Shown: positions 34,284 to 45,258, counted from the stretch's first letter. The stretch is DNA of 64,000 nucleotides from Erpobdella octoculata (GCA_963978895.1 OZ022243.1:10954396-11018395); one strand, 5' to 3'. Translations and numbers: made by a program. Notes: generated by a model from the sequence alone, not told the origin.

Positions 34284-35067
34284 CCCTCAATGGGTCCATG
34301 CTAGCTTAGTGCACTTTTCACAGAATTTACGCGTTTTTCTGTCAAACTCTCGCGGGCAAAGGAAACAACGTCCTTGTGACCTCTTCACTTCCGCTGGTCT
34401 TTCAGTTCCTGTTTCTACAGTATCCAGCTCTAGAAGTTGGATTGCATCCATGATTGGTCTTCTGAGGTGGGCCGCATTGTCCAAACGTCTTCTAATCAGT
34501 GGCTCGACCAGAGACTCCCCGAGATTCACGATGAACTGGCGACGGCGTATCGCTTTGAATGACTTGTTCCAATCAGGGTTATTACACATCCAGATCACAA
34601 AACTGTCAATGGCAACTGTGTCAAGCATGTTAAAAAACAGAACCATTGGCCATCTGTTGATCTTCCGTTTACAAGAGTAGATACAGGCCAAATGATCCAT
34701 ATTATCTACTCCGCTCTTTGTCGAGTTTTAATGAAAAATGATATCTGGTTTTAAAAAGGTTCAACTAATAACCCAGGATGTACTGAAGTGAAATTTTATT
34801 AGTAATTAGCAATAGTTACTTGAATTTGTTTATCATATCAATCTCCGAAAATACGTTTTTTCAGGGGTGCATATTGCACCCCAGAGGAAAATGTGTCGGT
34901 AAAATTTTGAGTAAATATTTTTTTCACAATTTTTTGCATTACCGTATCTAAAAATGGTACCTTAACAATGTCCTAAAGGATAACTGCAGCAGTTTTATAC
35001 ACTAGCACGGTAGCAGCCTTAGACACTGCAATGGGGTACAGATTGCACCCCAAGGCCCCATTGAGGG
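34284..35067 (-). mobile_element. piggyBac-like element, internally deleted
   Basis: Flanked by TTAA on both sides (34280-34283 and 35068-35071), the exclusive piggyBac target. Inverted ends are CCCTCAATGGG and CCCATTGAGGG. It retains only the C-terminal part of a transposase and about 370 bases of non-coding right end. Confidence 0.9.
34287..34700 (-). pseudogene. piggyBac transposase C-terminal part
   Basis: A 137-residue frame beginning MDHLACIYSCKRKINRWPM, which follows the 'K-x-GVDxxDQ' region of DDE_Tnp_1_7 (piggyBac) transposases. It continues FFNMLDTVAIDSFVIW and ends in a Cys-rich finger (CFLCPREFDRKTRKFCEKC) that in piggyBac proteins binds the terminal repeat. The DDD catalytic core upstream is deleted, so the copy can only be moved in trans, if at all. 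Confidence 0.85.
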
Positions 35068-35400
35068 TTAAATTTGGTGTATTAATGCTGCTAGCAGGCT
35101 TGCTTCTCGTAGGTATGAATAATTATCCTCCGGGAGGCTTTTAAAGGGAAGACATGTAGGATTCACGATATCGTTATAAATCAACGAGCTGTTCATTGGG
35201 GGAAAATCCTCAAATAAGGACAAGTTGTAACCGTAGCCCTTACTATTGTGTTAGTCTATATTCCTACGCAATGTCTCAGCTGATATTGTTGAAGGCAGCG
35301 CACGATTACAATACATGGCTTTAAACTGAGAGATTTTTTTACTACATTAGCAGTTTGAAAAAGTAAATAATATTGTGTTTTACAAGATTTACCTTTCGAA

Positions 35401-35671
35401 ATGGTCAATTATACAGACATCGACTATTTTTTGTGGGAGTTATCTCTTAAATTAAAAAGATCAGAAGTTTTGAGTCTTCTGAATAATTGTCAGATTATGT
35501 TTCCTGGTCAGCAAATAATGTATTGGCCGCCATTTGAACTTTTTCAAAATCTCATTAAAGCAAACAGAATCGGATTTGACAAGAAAAGGCAACGAGGAAA
35601 GTGGGCGCTTTTAACTGATATTCTAGATAAAATTGAAAGAAAAGATTTAGTAAAAGAAGTCGACAATTTTG
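35401..35671 (+). CDS. Death-effector-domain-like exon
   Basis: The exon starts ATG at 35401 after an in-frame stop region and reads 90 residues to a donor at TTTTG/GTAAGG (35671/35672, phase 1). The sequence MVNYTDIDYFLWELSLKLKR, LSLLNNCQIM and ALLTDILDKIERKDLVKEVD resembles a six-helix death effector domain: the F-x-x-L-L-x-x-L start of helix 1 and the LL-x-x-L-x-x-I-x-R-x-DL-x near helices 5-6. DEDs mediate homotypic assembly with FADD- or caspase-8-like proteins in death or innate signalling. The phase-1 donor can join in frame either to the acidic exon at 42465 or directly to the pseudokinase exon at 45541; no other host exon was found between. The fold call is by eye, and another death-fold domain is possible. 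Confidence 0.5.
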
Positions 35672-36179
35672 GTAAGGCGTTTTTTTATAATAAATTATGA
35701 CTTACAATTTTTGCATTCAAATGCATCAGCACGAAAAGATTTTTTTAGACTTTGGACTTAAAATACCGTCACGTTTAATGAATATTTTGATTTTGACAAA
35801 ATAAAAACAAACTGTTATGATTATTTTTATATAGTTCACACACATGTACAAAATATTTGGTAAACAATTTGTTCGTCTCATCATCGACAAACAATTTTAT
35901 CAGTGACGTCGTTAAGAAGAGGAGAATAGGTACCTAAAGCACTGAGCCAGACTATCACATGTGGTGATTTCAAAACGCAAATTATTAAAATTTGGCCAGC
36001 GATTATCTCCATTTCCCCATCGATCATCAAGCATTTGTTTAAAGAACAGTTTGCTAGGTTTTGCTCCGTTTATTAACATTTTTTTTAGTCGTGAGGGATT
36101 GACACCAAGAGTTACCACACTGGATGTTATTGATTTATTTATTTTATTCAAACAAACCGTCCACGCGGAGAATGAAAGA
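35672..36179. other. Intronic DNA upstream of the LTR element
   Basis: No supported gene. Open frames on both strands at 35912-36428 show no recognised domain and are interrupted by the LTR retrotransposon. Confidence 0.4.
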
Positions 36180-36360
36180 GATAATGTGACATATCTATGT
36201 TTAACATTCGATGTTCTTGATATATCTATGTTGAACATTCTATGTTCTTGGATGATAGTTGGACTTCTGCCTTGTTCCCTTTCAGTTGTTAATCTCGTGG
36301 TTGCTTCGTTGACTCGTTTGAATAAACTTGTGTGTATCTCATCAGTACGTTTATTCTTCA

Positions 36361-38305
36361 TCTTATATATAAAAATGAAATGTTTGTTTGTTTGTTTGTT
36401 TGTTTGTTTGTTCGGACATAAAATGTAAACGGCCGAACAGATTTAATTGAAATTTGGCACACTTATGTATTTTATTTAAGCGGTGGTTCCTGTAAAATTT
36501 TAAATAAATTGGTTCCTCCGTTGATGTTTTATGGACAAAAAACGTTTTGGTCAGCGGTAGTAAGTTGGAGTAAATTTTTTTTCTACAAATTAAAAATAAA
36601 TTAATTTATAGTTAAATTATACAAAATATTTTTAATTTTTTTTTTAAGTTTTAAAGGTTTTAAATATAAATATTAAATTAAATAAATATGTGTGTTGTTT
36701 AGTGCCGCCCATAGATATCTATGGTGCCGCCGGATACCTTTGTTTTGATTTCATAGAGCTCATTGACATTGAGGCTCATTCTCTTCCGAACCTCCGATAC
36801 GACAGCTCTGCTATCGGTAAACTTTATATTTGATTTTAGCAACTTATTTTTTGTAATTTGTTTTTAGTTTTTAAAATCATGATTTACTGTGTATCTTTCA
36901 ATTTGTTTCGTTTGTTGCATTGCACGTGTTTAATTATGTTATATTATTATTAATTATTATAAGATTATCATTATGCTCTAACATTTTGTGTTTTACAAAA
37001 AGGAGTTGCAGATTGGAAAAATAAATTTAAATTCATTGTTCATATTTATCGTTCAAGGCTTCTGACTTCAATTGTTCCTTATCTAATATTGTTGAGCGAC
37101 GAGCTTGCTATCAGCCTATCGGTAAATGAGAATTTTTTTTGGGCAGGTAAGTTTTTTTTATGTGATGGCATTACAACCATTATTATTCACGAGTAGTTAT
37201 GACTATAAGATTAGGAATTATTTATCGGTCTTATTTTATTTTTTACTTTTCAGAGGAAATTAGAAAATTACATTTTAAGAAAATCTTACATGCAACACCA
37301 ATTTATTGTAAAAGTTTCACTGATATATGAGGTGCATGAAATTTGAAAGAAATGAAAGCAAGTGCAGTATTTTTGTGTTTCAACAAAATCATGAACAAAG
37401 TTCTCAAGCCAGCCTATCAATCTGCTGCTGTTTTGTTCAATTTATAATTGCATCATTTGCTAAATAAAAGTGGTACTCTTCGATTGTTCCAAATTGATGA
37501 TCTCAGAAAACTCTCGGAAAATTCATTAAGTTAATGCTTTGAAGGTTTTTAATATTATTATTACTTCATGTTTTATTTCAATCGGTGTTTTATATCACAT
37601 TTTTCAAAGCCACGGGTCAACATTTATTAACATGCCACATGTAGCGTTATATGCTTTCTGTAGACATGACACTTAAAAATTAAGAACAACTCAAAAACTA
37701 AGCCTAGCGATTTTTCGAAAAGCAGCTGTTGAACAGTGTGTGATAAATCTATTGTAAGCATTTATAATCTTACAAGTATTTAAAATAAATATAACCTGTT
37801 TGAGCGGATTTTAACATTATTGCAGCCGTAAACTAATAAATTCTTTTTTTTCAGCTTCAGTCAATCATAATAAGCCTTTGCAGAAGATCACACTTGCAGA
37901 GTGGAACCAATACATTAAAGAACACTAATTAAAATTGAGTAAGTTCAGATGTAACTAAACGAGCAAACCAAACAACAAAGTGTTAACGAGAGAACAGATC
38001 AATTTTGATGACTGTGCACAGCATTCCGCTACAGCCCATCTAAGCCACATTGGGAAGGCTCTAAAATTTAATGGAGGAACAGAAGAGCGAAAAGAAGAGC
38101 AAGCTGGAGCGGTAAAGCTTAAAAGCAACCGGGATCGGGAAAAGTGAAAGAGACCGGGGCCGGAAAAGCGACCGTGAGCAGAAATGCGACCAGGAGTGAG
38201 AAAGCGACATGGAACGGGAAAGCAAGCGGTTAAGCAAACGGGAGCCAGAGAGAAAACGATAAAAAGCCTTTAAAATCCCCGGGCAACGCCGGGTAACCCA
38301 GCTAG
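36361..38305 (+). mobile_element. Non-autonomous Helitron inside the 5' LTR
   Basis: The left end is TCTTATATATAAAAATGAAA followed by a TTTG array and 'acggccgaacagattt', typical of Helitron 5' ends. The right end is a CCCCGGGCAACGCCGGG hairpin and CTAG (38302-38305). Insertion is between A (36360) and T (38306), and joining the flanks restores the LTR seen at 41139. No Rep or helicase gene. Confidence 0.85.
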
Positions 38306-38329
38306 TATACATATATAATCGAATACAAC

Positions 38330-39257
38330 ATGGCGCAGTCGACAAATTACTCGATTTTTAAAAGTGATTATGTATTTCGCTTCGATGCCGCTAATCTAGC
38401 GAGCGAATGGCGACGGTTTATTCAAATGTTTCAGATTCACCTGATTGCAAGCGACTCTCTCAAGAAGACCGGCAACATTTTAGTAGCAATGCTTTTGAGT
38501 TTCCTCGGACCTGATTCTCTTCCGATCTTCAACGCGTTCGACCTAGATGAATCGGAAAGAGGGTCCTATGAAGCAGTGGTCAAGAGGTTTGAAAAATTTT
38601 GTACACTAAAGACTAATGTCATTTCTGAGCGCGTGACATTTTGGCAATTAACGCAGTCTTCAGACTAGTCAATAGAAGTATTTCTAATGAAGCTCCAAAA
38701 CCAAGCCCGGTCATGTGAGTTTGTTGGAGACCAGCTCGAACCGATGATCAGAGACAGAATTGTACTCGGATGTGCCGATAGGACTCTGCTAGAAAGATTT
38801 CTCCAAGAAGACGAGCTTACTTTAGAACAAGCGATAAAAATCTGCCGATCAGCGGAATCTGAAAAGAACCAGGTCAAAGTCATCAATGGCGAAAACGAAC
38901 GAGCGGTCTTTGCCGTCAGGAAAGAAAGTATGACACCCCTGCAACCAGGCGGGGCAACGTATCAATGTGAAAACTGCGGTGGAACTAACCCTCCCAAGAA
39001 ATGCCCGGCGTTTGGCAAACAGTGCCTCTCCTGTGGAAAGCATAACCACTATGCTAAATTCTGTCGAGGACCTCGAATTCATCAACGCGGATCGGAATGT
39101 CAAAAAGCACATGGATTCCCTGCAGTCCACGAGTTACAGGACACCTTCTACATCAACACATGTCAAACGTTACAGACGACAAAAGCTTGGTGGAAAGAAC
39201 TTGTTGTTGGAGGAATAAAGGTACGATGCAAGCTAGACACTGGAGCGGAGGTAAACA
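38330..39257 (+). pseudogene. LTR element gag-protease, with in-frame stop and insertion
   Basis: Frame from ATG 38330 through a single in-frame TAG at 38666-38668 to the insertion point. The first part resembles retrotransposon capsid (WRRFIQMFQIHLIAS; YEAVVKRFEKFCTLKTN). The second has ERFLQEDELTLEQAIKICRS, then two CCHC-like knuckles (CENCGGTNPPKKCPAFGKQC and CLSCGKHNHYAKFC). It ends with the aspartic protease active site (LDTGAEVN). Gag packages the RNA and protease matures the polyprotein. The coding sequence is cut by a solo LTR immediately after LDTGAEVN and resumes at about 39914 (ILPKTVW). Confidence 0.8.
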
Positions 39258-39556
39258 GGTAAACGTAGAGGAATATGCTTTCTAGCGATTCGTAACGTAA
39301 AAGTCGAAGTTATTTATAACACAATATTTCTCGAATTTATTTTAACTTTTTATTCTTCCTTGAATATAATCTTTACTTGACTCTAAACTGAATTATCTCA
39401 CCTTGTAGAAGTTCGCCCGGTTCTGACAAATCTTTTGATAATTCCAATTTCTCTCCCCAGATCACCTTACTTTTTTATTGAAGACCACAAAAAGGAAAAA
39501 GACCAATAACAATTATATATATATACATATATATATATACATATATATATACATAC

Positions 39557-39632
<76 letters not shown>

Positions 39633-39911
39633 TCACCCATGTATATATACACTCAAACACACATACATATACATATATATTAATGATACAAAAAATTATA
39701 CGCACACACAATGTCACAGGAGCACATATATACATATATACATACATATACACATACATATATACATACATATACATACACACATATACACACAGATACA
39801 TACATACATAACTATTGTTTCAACATATCCAATCATTATAAAATGCACACATAATAAAAAAAATAAACAAATATTATGAAAATACGTAAGATGAATCATC
39901 TTCATCTTACA
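39258..39911 (+). mobile_element. Solo LTR inserted in the protease
   Basis: 654 bp flanked by the 5-bp duplication aaaca (39253-39257 and 39912-39916), ending ...TCTTACA. The homologous copy at 55668-56280 starts TGTAAACG and has its own duplication gtagc, so the unit is TG...CA with 5-bp duplications, i.e. a solo LTR of a second retrotransposon family. The centre holds (TACATA)n microsatellites; frames there are not genes. Removing it rejoins the protease frame (EVN-ILPKT). Confidence 0.8.
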
Positions 39912-39913
39912 AA

Positions 39914-41118
39914 ACATATTGCCCAAAACCGTTTGGAATAAAATGAGAAGTCGACTACCCCTTCGTCAAACCAAGGCAGTACTCACATCGTTCAGCAATG
40001 CCAGTGTACACCCGGTTGGAGTGGTAACTCTATCAGTTGTCTACAGTCAAAGAAGTGTGCCAACACAATTCTATGTAGTCAGCCATCCTGCTTTTCCTAT
40101 TCTAGGTCTTCCCAGCTGCCAGGAGTTGAACTTGATTAGAAGGGTTGGCCAAGTGATGAAACATTCATCAAAGAACATCATCAATGAGTTCAAAGACAGA
40201 AAATCCTCTGTTTGGCATTCAACACCAGCTACTTGGAAAACTACGTCGGCCATGACAGGACCGCGATACATCAGAGGAATGCAGCCGTTTGAAAAAGAAC
40301 TGAAGAACAGATCTTCAAAACAGCAACAGTCATATTCCCGGCAGAAGAAGGACCAGCAACTCCAACCATTGCAGCAGAGCAACCAAAAGTTGCAGCAAGC
40401 AAAGTATGGCCGACAGTTGCAGCAAGACAACCGTCAGCCGCAACGTGACAACCGCCAGCAGCAACATTACCAGCTCCGTCAGCAACAGTATCAGCCGCGT
40501 CAGCAGCAGCAGTACCAACCACGTCAGCAGTCTCGTCAACAGCAACAGGCGTGGGGTCCCCGACCACAGAGGACACCTAAAGTAGTAGGAAGATGTTACT
40601 CTGGTAAAGGATCAAGAGGTTATTCTAAACAAAGATCCAGAAGTCAGCAGCAACATGAAGTTCTTCCACATGAATCTCAACTGCTCTCCCGAGTCATCCA
40701 TGGAAAAAATCAACTCCAAAAGTTGCAAAGAAAGCAGAAATCGTATTATGACAGGTCTGCTCACAATTCACCCGAATTGCAGCCTGAAGAAACCGTCAAA
40801 ATCCGTCACCATGGCTAGTGGATTCCAGGTCAGGTCAAGTTTAAACATGGCACTCCTCGTTCATATGTGGTGCAGACGGACGCAGGTGGAGAACTGAGAA
40901 GAAATCGTCGACATCTCATTTCAACTAAAGAACCTGGTCCAACTCAGGTTACCCCAGCATCTGATGACTGTCCAGAAACTCCGGATGAGGCAACACAACT
41001 GAATTTGGATCAGCACCAGACGGAAGCAGATGTAGAACCAGGTGAAGACATGTCTCGAAGTTATGTTACCAGGTCAGGAAGGCTGTCAAGACCTCCAGTC
41101 AGATTCGTTAAACTTTAA
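39914..41118 (+). pseudogene. LTR element protease end, Gln-rich segment and integrase tail
   Basis: Begins ILPKTVWNKM and continues the protease fold (VVSHPAFPILGLPSCQELNL). It then enters a strongly Gln-rich stretch (about 40310-40570, QQQY/PRQQ units). Next comes the C-terminal part of an integrase (LQRKQKSYYDRSAH, LQPEETVKI, and after an in-frame TAG at 40816-40818, WIPGQVKF and RRNRRHLI). It ends SYVTRSGRLSRPPVRFV, the usual end of Gypsy-type Pol. Reverse transcriptase, RNase H and the integrase catalytic core are missing, so the copy is non-autonomous. Confidence 0.75.
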
Positions 41119-41412
41119 AAAAAATCTTAGGGAGGAGGTGTGACATATCTATGTTTAACATTCGATGTTCTTGATATATCTATGTTGAACATTCTATGTT
41201 CTTGGATGATAGTTGGACTTCTGCCTTGTTCCCTTTCAGTTGTTAATCTCGTGGTTGCTTCGTTGACTCGTTTGAATAAACTTGTGTGTATCTCATCAGT
41301 ACGTTTATTCTTCATAATATAATCGAATCATATATAATCGAATACAACAGATAAGAGATATGCTAGTGAAGTTAGGAGCCTAGCAGAATAAATAAACTGT
41401 CTAAATGTCTTC

Positions 41413-41580
41413 ATGGATGTAAACTTGACAAAATTATGCTCTCTAGCTATTTGTAACGCTGGTTTTGAAGTTATTAAAAGGACAATACTTTCCGAATTAT
41501 CTTTGGCTTTATATATCTTTTCGAATATTAATCTTCCTTGACTCAAATCTTAAAATATTTCACTTTGTATAATTAACACG
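41413..41580 (+). mobile_element. Diverged relative of the solo LTR
   Basis: Starts TGTAAACTTG and follows the solo LTRs at 39258 and 55668 in outline (ATGCTCTCTAGC, TTGTAACG, CTTCCTTGACTC), with considerable divergence. It ends near an AATC array, and its right end is unclear. Confidence 0.55.
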
Positions 41581-41582
41581 AT

Positions 41583-41583
41583 T

Positions 41584-41637
<54 letters not shown>

Positions 41638-42200
41638 CCAATCAATCCATGATTATAAAACGCTAATTATGAAAAAATCCTGCTCTTTATTCGTTTTTCT
41701 AATTGTTCAAATACTTTTACACGAACAATTTTAACTCTCAAATAAAAACTTATTGACTATTTACATTTTCTTTCACAGGTTATAACTTTGAAGATCCTCA
41801 AATAATCTTCTATTGTGAGAATTTCTTTTTGAAAAAAATTTACAATTTTAAGCCGTTTAAAAACACTGTGATTCTGAGCAGAAAAATATAATTAAATGTT
41901 TTTATTTATACCAAGTGTTTCATTCAGACTCTTTGATTTTTTGGTTTGGGAAAAATTTGAAATTAAAGGGGAACAATCGATAGTGGTGATATTTTTATTG
42001 AATATCTTATAGCTTATATAACTTGCTCTGTTGCAGCGTAATTTAAGTTTTGACTTCAATTTCAATTTCAATTTCAGTTTCAATTTCCACTACCAATATT
42101 ACACCTATTTCCGTTTTAATTTCTATTTTTGAGCCACTTTCAATTTTAGTTTCAAATGTATTTTAATTTTTTAATTTCAGTTTCAATTTCAATTTAAAAT
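41583..42200. repeat. (AATC)n and (TTTCAA)n simple repeats
   Basis: An AATC tetramer array at 41583-41655 and a TTTCAA-rich stretch at about 42050-42200. The rest is AT-rich intronic sequence without recognised genes. Confidence 0.8.
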
Positions 42201-42464
42201 CTATTTCACTTTCCGTTTTTAAACTTTTGTAGCATGGTAACATATAAAACACTACCTTATTTATTAATAAAAGCAAAAATTAATTATTTTAAATGTGTTA
42301 ATCTATAATTCCGTTTCAGTTTCCGTTAAAATCTTAAATAACATACTACTCTGTGGTTTGTTGTTTGTTTCATGGGATTTTCTAAAGCATTGATTGCAAT
42401 GGTTGTATAAAACTGATTTTGTGCATGCAGGTGTATATGTGACAATACATTAATCCGTTTTCAG

Positions 42465-43298
42465 ATTTAAAAAACGATGAGGATGAAAGTGACGATGATG
42501 ATTATATTAATGGCAATAACAGCGATAGCTTTTACCCATACAGCGACGGTTCTGAAACGGAAGCCTCCATAACAGACGACGGCACCGAATATTCAGGATC
42601 AGATTTTAGTGACGAATCTGACTCGGATGAAACTACCGAGGATTTAAAAACGGACGAAACTCCAATGGAGAAATACGTCAAAGTTAACTTGACAAAAAAA
42701 AGACACAGATTTGAGAAACGATGACGATGATTTGAAGATCCGCTGAACGATACGAAAGTTGACACCGATGAAAGAACCGAGTTGGAATGTGAAAAGAAAA
42801 CGTTCAATTGTAGCTTGGAAGAAAACAAAGATGACGGCGATGAACTTCTCCAAAACAACAATAGCAATGCAGCCAGCAAAAACTCTAAAAAAGATGAGGC
42901 AAGAACAGAGAACGGTACCGAGGATTCTAAATCAGATGAATCCACAGAGGATTCTAGATCAGATAGATTAAGAGTTAATGTAAAATCAAATAACAGTTTG
43001 ATGAAGGGATTTATTGGATTTATGGAACGTGTTTTCGAAAAACCTTTTGAAGAGTTTCTTGAGAAAGATCTAAAAGATATGAAGGAAGAAGAAAAGCAGA
43101 CAATTCCGATAAACCGTGCAAAGATGTTCAGGACGAGGCATGCAAAAAAGGCTGTGATGAACCAGAAATGGCGACGATGAGCCAAAGAAAGACTCTGTTG
43201 ATGAGCCAAAGAAGGACTGGAAGAAACTGCGTCAAACGGTCAAGAGACTTGACCATGTTGTTTGCGAATTGCGGTCAAAGCCACGAGTAAAGATCAAG
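42465..43298 (+). pseudogene. Acidic coding-like segment with stops, uncertain exon
   Basis: After the acceptor TTTTCAG (42458-42464) a strongly acidic frame opens in phase 1 (DLKNDEDESDDDDYINGNN, then TDDGTEYSGSDFSDESDS). That frame meets two TGA codons (42722 and 42728), continues in the same frame to 43180 (KKTFNCSLEENKDDGDELL; GFMERVFEKPFEEFL), and seems to shift to another frame for DDEPKKDSVDEPKKDWKKL up to a possible donor at 43298. The start phase fits the death-domain exon at 35401. The stops and frame change argue for a decayed exon, an assembly error, or an element's gene (a purine tract and TGTTATATC follow at about 43365-43390). The Lys/Glu-Asp repeats suggest a flexible linker. 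Confidence 0.35.
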
Positions 43299-43462
43299 GT
43301 ATTTTGTGTTTGTGGCCGAGTCGCATTTCCCAAAAGCGACTAGGCTGTTCGAGACGAACAGGATTAAGAAGGGGGTAGTGTTATATCTATGGTAGTGATT
43401 CAACTTTTTCCATATATTGATATCCCGAAAACTATTATTATTAACAGGGAATATATTAGAAG

Positions 43463-44034
43463 CAGTGTTGACGTAAGTACTCATAAAATGTACTTAAGTA
43501 TAACTACTAAGTACTCTGTGTTAGATGTACTTTAAGTACAAGTATATTATTTATCTTGTACTTAAGTACAAATACAGTTTTTCAAATTGTACTTAAGTAC
43601 AAGTAATCAAGTACCTTGAAAATTTTTATTGATCAGCATAAAACCAAGTATTTATTAAGAAACATCAGCAAAATGTCTTTTTGAGTTGAATCGTTACTTT
43701 CTGAACCTGGTTCATAAAACCCATACAAATCGCCAGTTGATGCTTTCACAACCTCATCTGCTTCTGGAAAAGTATTTGTTTCATTCATACGATTGACTTC
43801 AACTACAAACAGTTTTTCAGCCATCTTACAATGTGTTAATGGCAGCCAGCGAACTTTAAAGTATGGATGTGACACAGCGGGATATCGGTAGATGACTAGT
43901 CTCGTCTTCGATGTCCCAGGATCACTGTCTTTGCTTTCTGATGGTTCCAACTCTATTATGCGTGATTCAGCATACTCTTTAAATGCTTTTACAAAATTGT
44001 TTCTATTATAAGTCACAACATGGTTTTCTGACAT
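43463..44034 (-). mobile_element. hAT remnant with transposase fragment
   Basis: The left end CAGTGTTGACGTAAGTACTC with GTACTTAAGTA subterminal repeats is hAT-like. The minus-strand frame 44034-43633 (133 residues) contains YPAVSHPYFKVRWLPL and a following amphipathic segment, resembling the 'LDPRFKxxWF' region of hAT transposases. The finger, most of the catalytic core and the C-terminal dimer motif are not visible. The right terminus is not resolved. Confidence 0.5.
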
Positions 44035-44952
44035 TTTGTCTAACGGTAATTGCTTGCATATGAACTAGGGCTATCAACATTTCCAGACGCCCTTCGTTTG
44101 ACCTGCTTGCTTTGCACGTGCATTGAGTCAATGTGCTTTTTACCATGAGCTCTCTAGAACCAAATAATACAAAATTTAAAGTTAAAAAAAGTTAATAATA
44201 CAAAATATATAAGTGTTGTTTAAAAAATTTTAAAAAATTCCACTATTAATTTTGTTTTTGATTATGTGATTTTTCTTTTTTACAAAATCAGTGAATAAAC
44301 AAACTCAACCAATAAAATTCAACAAGTTTACTATCAGCTTTGATAAGCATGTTTTAAGCGCTCTTTTTCAAATTCCGCAATTGACGGAAACTGATAATTG
44401 AACATTAATCAACATGTGCAGCTCTTATCAATCAATCAAAATGGATTTTTATGTCGCATTTTTGTAAATTCATAGGCGCTTAAGGACACGCTTGCTAGAT
44501 GCAGCAAAAAATTGTAAGAGTTGGACAAACCATCTATCGCAAGAAAACAATTTCTGTTGACGGTCTTTGATTTGTGATTTTAGAGTTGTAATACTGATTT
44601 CAATATTTTTCACTCCACAGACAGGTTATTTAGGCTTAAAATTAATTTCTAGAATAAGCAAAATAATTTTGCATGTCGAAACTCCAAAAAGATTTGCATA
44701 CTGGATACATGGTGTTAAGATCAACTATTCTTGCTGCCAACCCAATTTTCTAAGTGGCATTTTGAGCGGTGTAAAGAAGGGGGTAGCAGAAATTTGTAGA
44801 GGACAAGGACGTCAAAACAACTTCAAGATAATATGATAATATCTTGAAAAACAATATTTTGCCATTTTCCGGGCACTAACGTATTGAAAAGTTGGCTTGC
44901 GTTAATCCTACAGTCATCCTTTTTTTGCAACGAAAGTACACTAGGTTTTACC

Positions 44953-45258
44953 AGAGACGCCACTAGGGGGGCCAGGAAGGGGGCTCAAGCCAAATTCGAT
45001 AAATGTTTTTGGGTAGGGGAGGTGGGGGTGCTACATTTATTCATAAAATTATTTTTTTTACAATTGCTTGAACTGGTTTGAGACTGATTTCGATTATTTT
45101 CAGTTTGCAGTCTTTATTTTCTATCATTAATAAATTCTTAAAGATACCGAAAAAAAAACTGCAGACTATAAAAATAGTTAAAAAAAATTTTGCCTGCGCG
45201 TGCTTTTTCCATTTTTCACACATGAGCCCCCAGCATTTTCTGCTGGTTGCGCCGCTGG
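44953..45258. mobile_element. hAT-type MITE, 306 bp
   Basis: Flanked by the perfect 8-bp duplication gttttacc (44945-44952 and 45259-45266). Imperfect inverted ends are AGACGCCACTAGGGGGGCCA and TGGTTGCGCCGCTGG, with GGGGGCTC/GAGCCCCC inside. No coding capacity. Confidence 0.8.

Larger units (their letters stand above)
36185..41349 (+). mobile_element. LTR retrotransposon (Gypsy/BEL-like), internally deleted and invaded
   Basis: Bounded by the perfect 5-bp duplication gataa (36180-36184 and 41350-41354). LTRs begin TGTGACATATC and end ATACAACA. The 5' LTR is 36185-36360 plus 38306-38330, split by a Helitron; the 3' LTR is 41139-41349. The internal part starts TGGCGCAGTC (candidate primer-binding site overlapping the gag ATG). 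It carries gag, a zinc knuckle and protease, lacks reverse transcriptase, RNase H and the integrase core, and ends with an integrase tail and a purine tract (GGGAGGAGG). Confidence 0.85.

Noticed and set aside
37855..37927. Possible exon after TTTTTTTCAG, in phase with the DED exon, ending ITLAEWNQYIKEH and stop
   Set aside because: It lies inside the Helitron 36361-38305, which is itself inside an LTR element. The phase match is a one-in-three chance. Gene capture is possible but unsupported.
39475..39879. Tyr/Ile/Cys/Met repeat frames
   Set aside because: They are translations of (TACATA)n inside the solo LTR, as also at 55887-56180.
43365..43400. LTR start (purine tract followed by TGTTATATC) after the acidic segment
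   Set aside because: No second copy of such an LTR or a 5-bp duplication was found; kept only as an alternative explanation for the acidic frame.
44567..44836. Possible exon (ISRISKIILHVETPKRFAYW)
   Set aside because: No recognised domain and no matching phase on both sides; it is more likely intronic noise.
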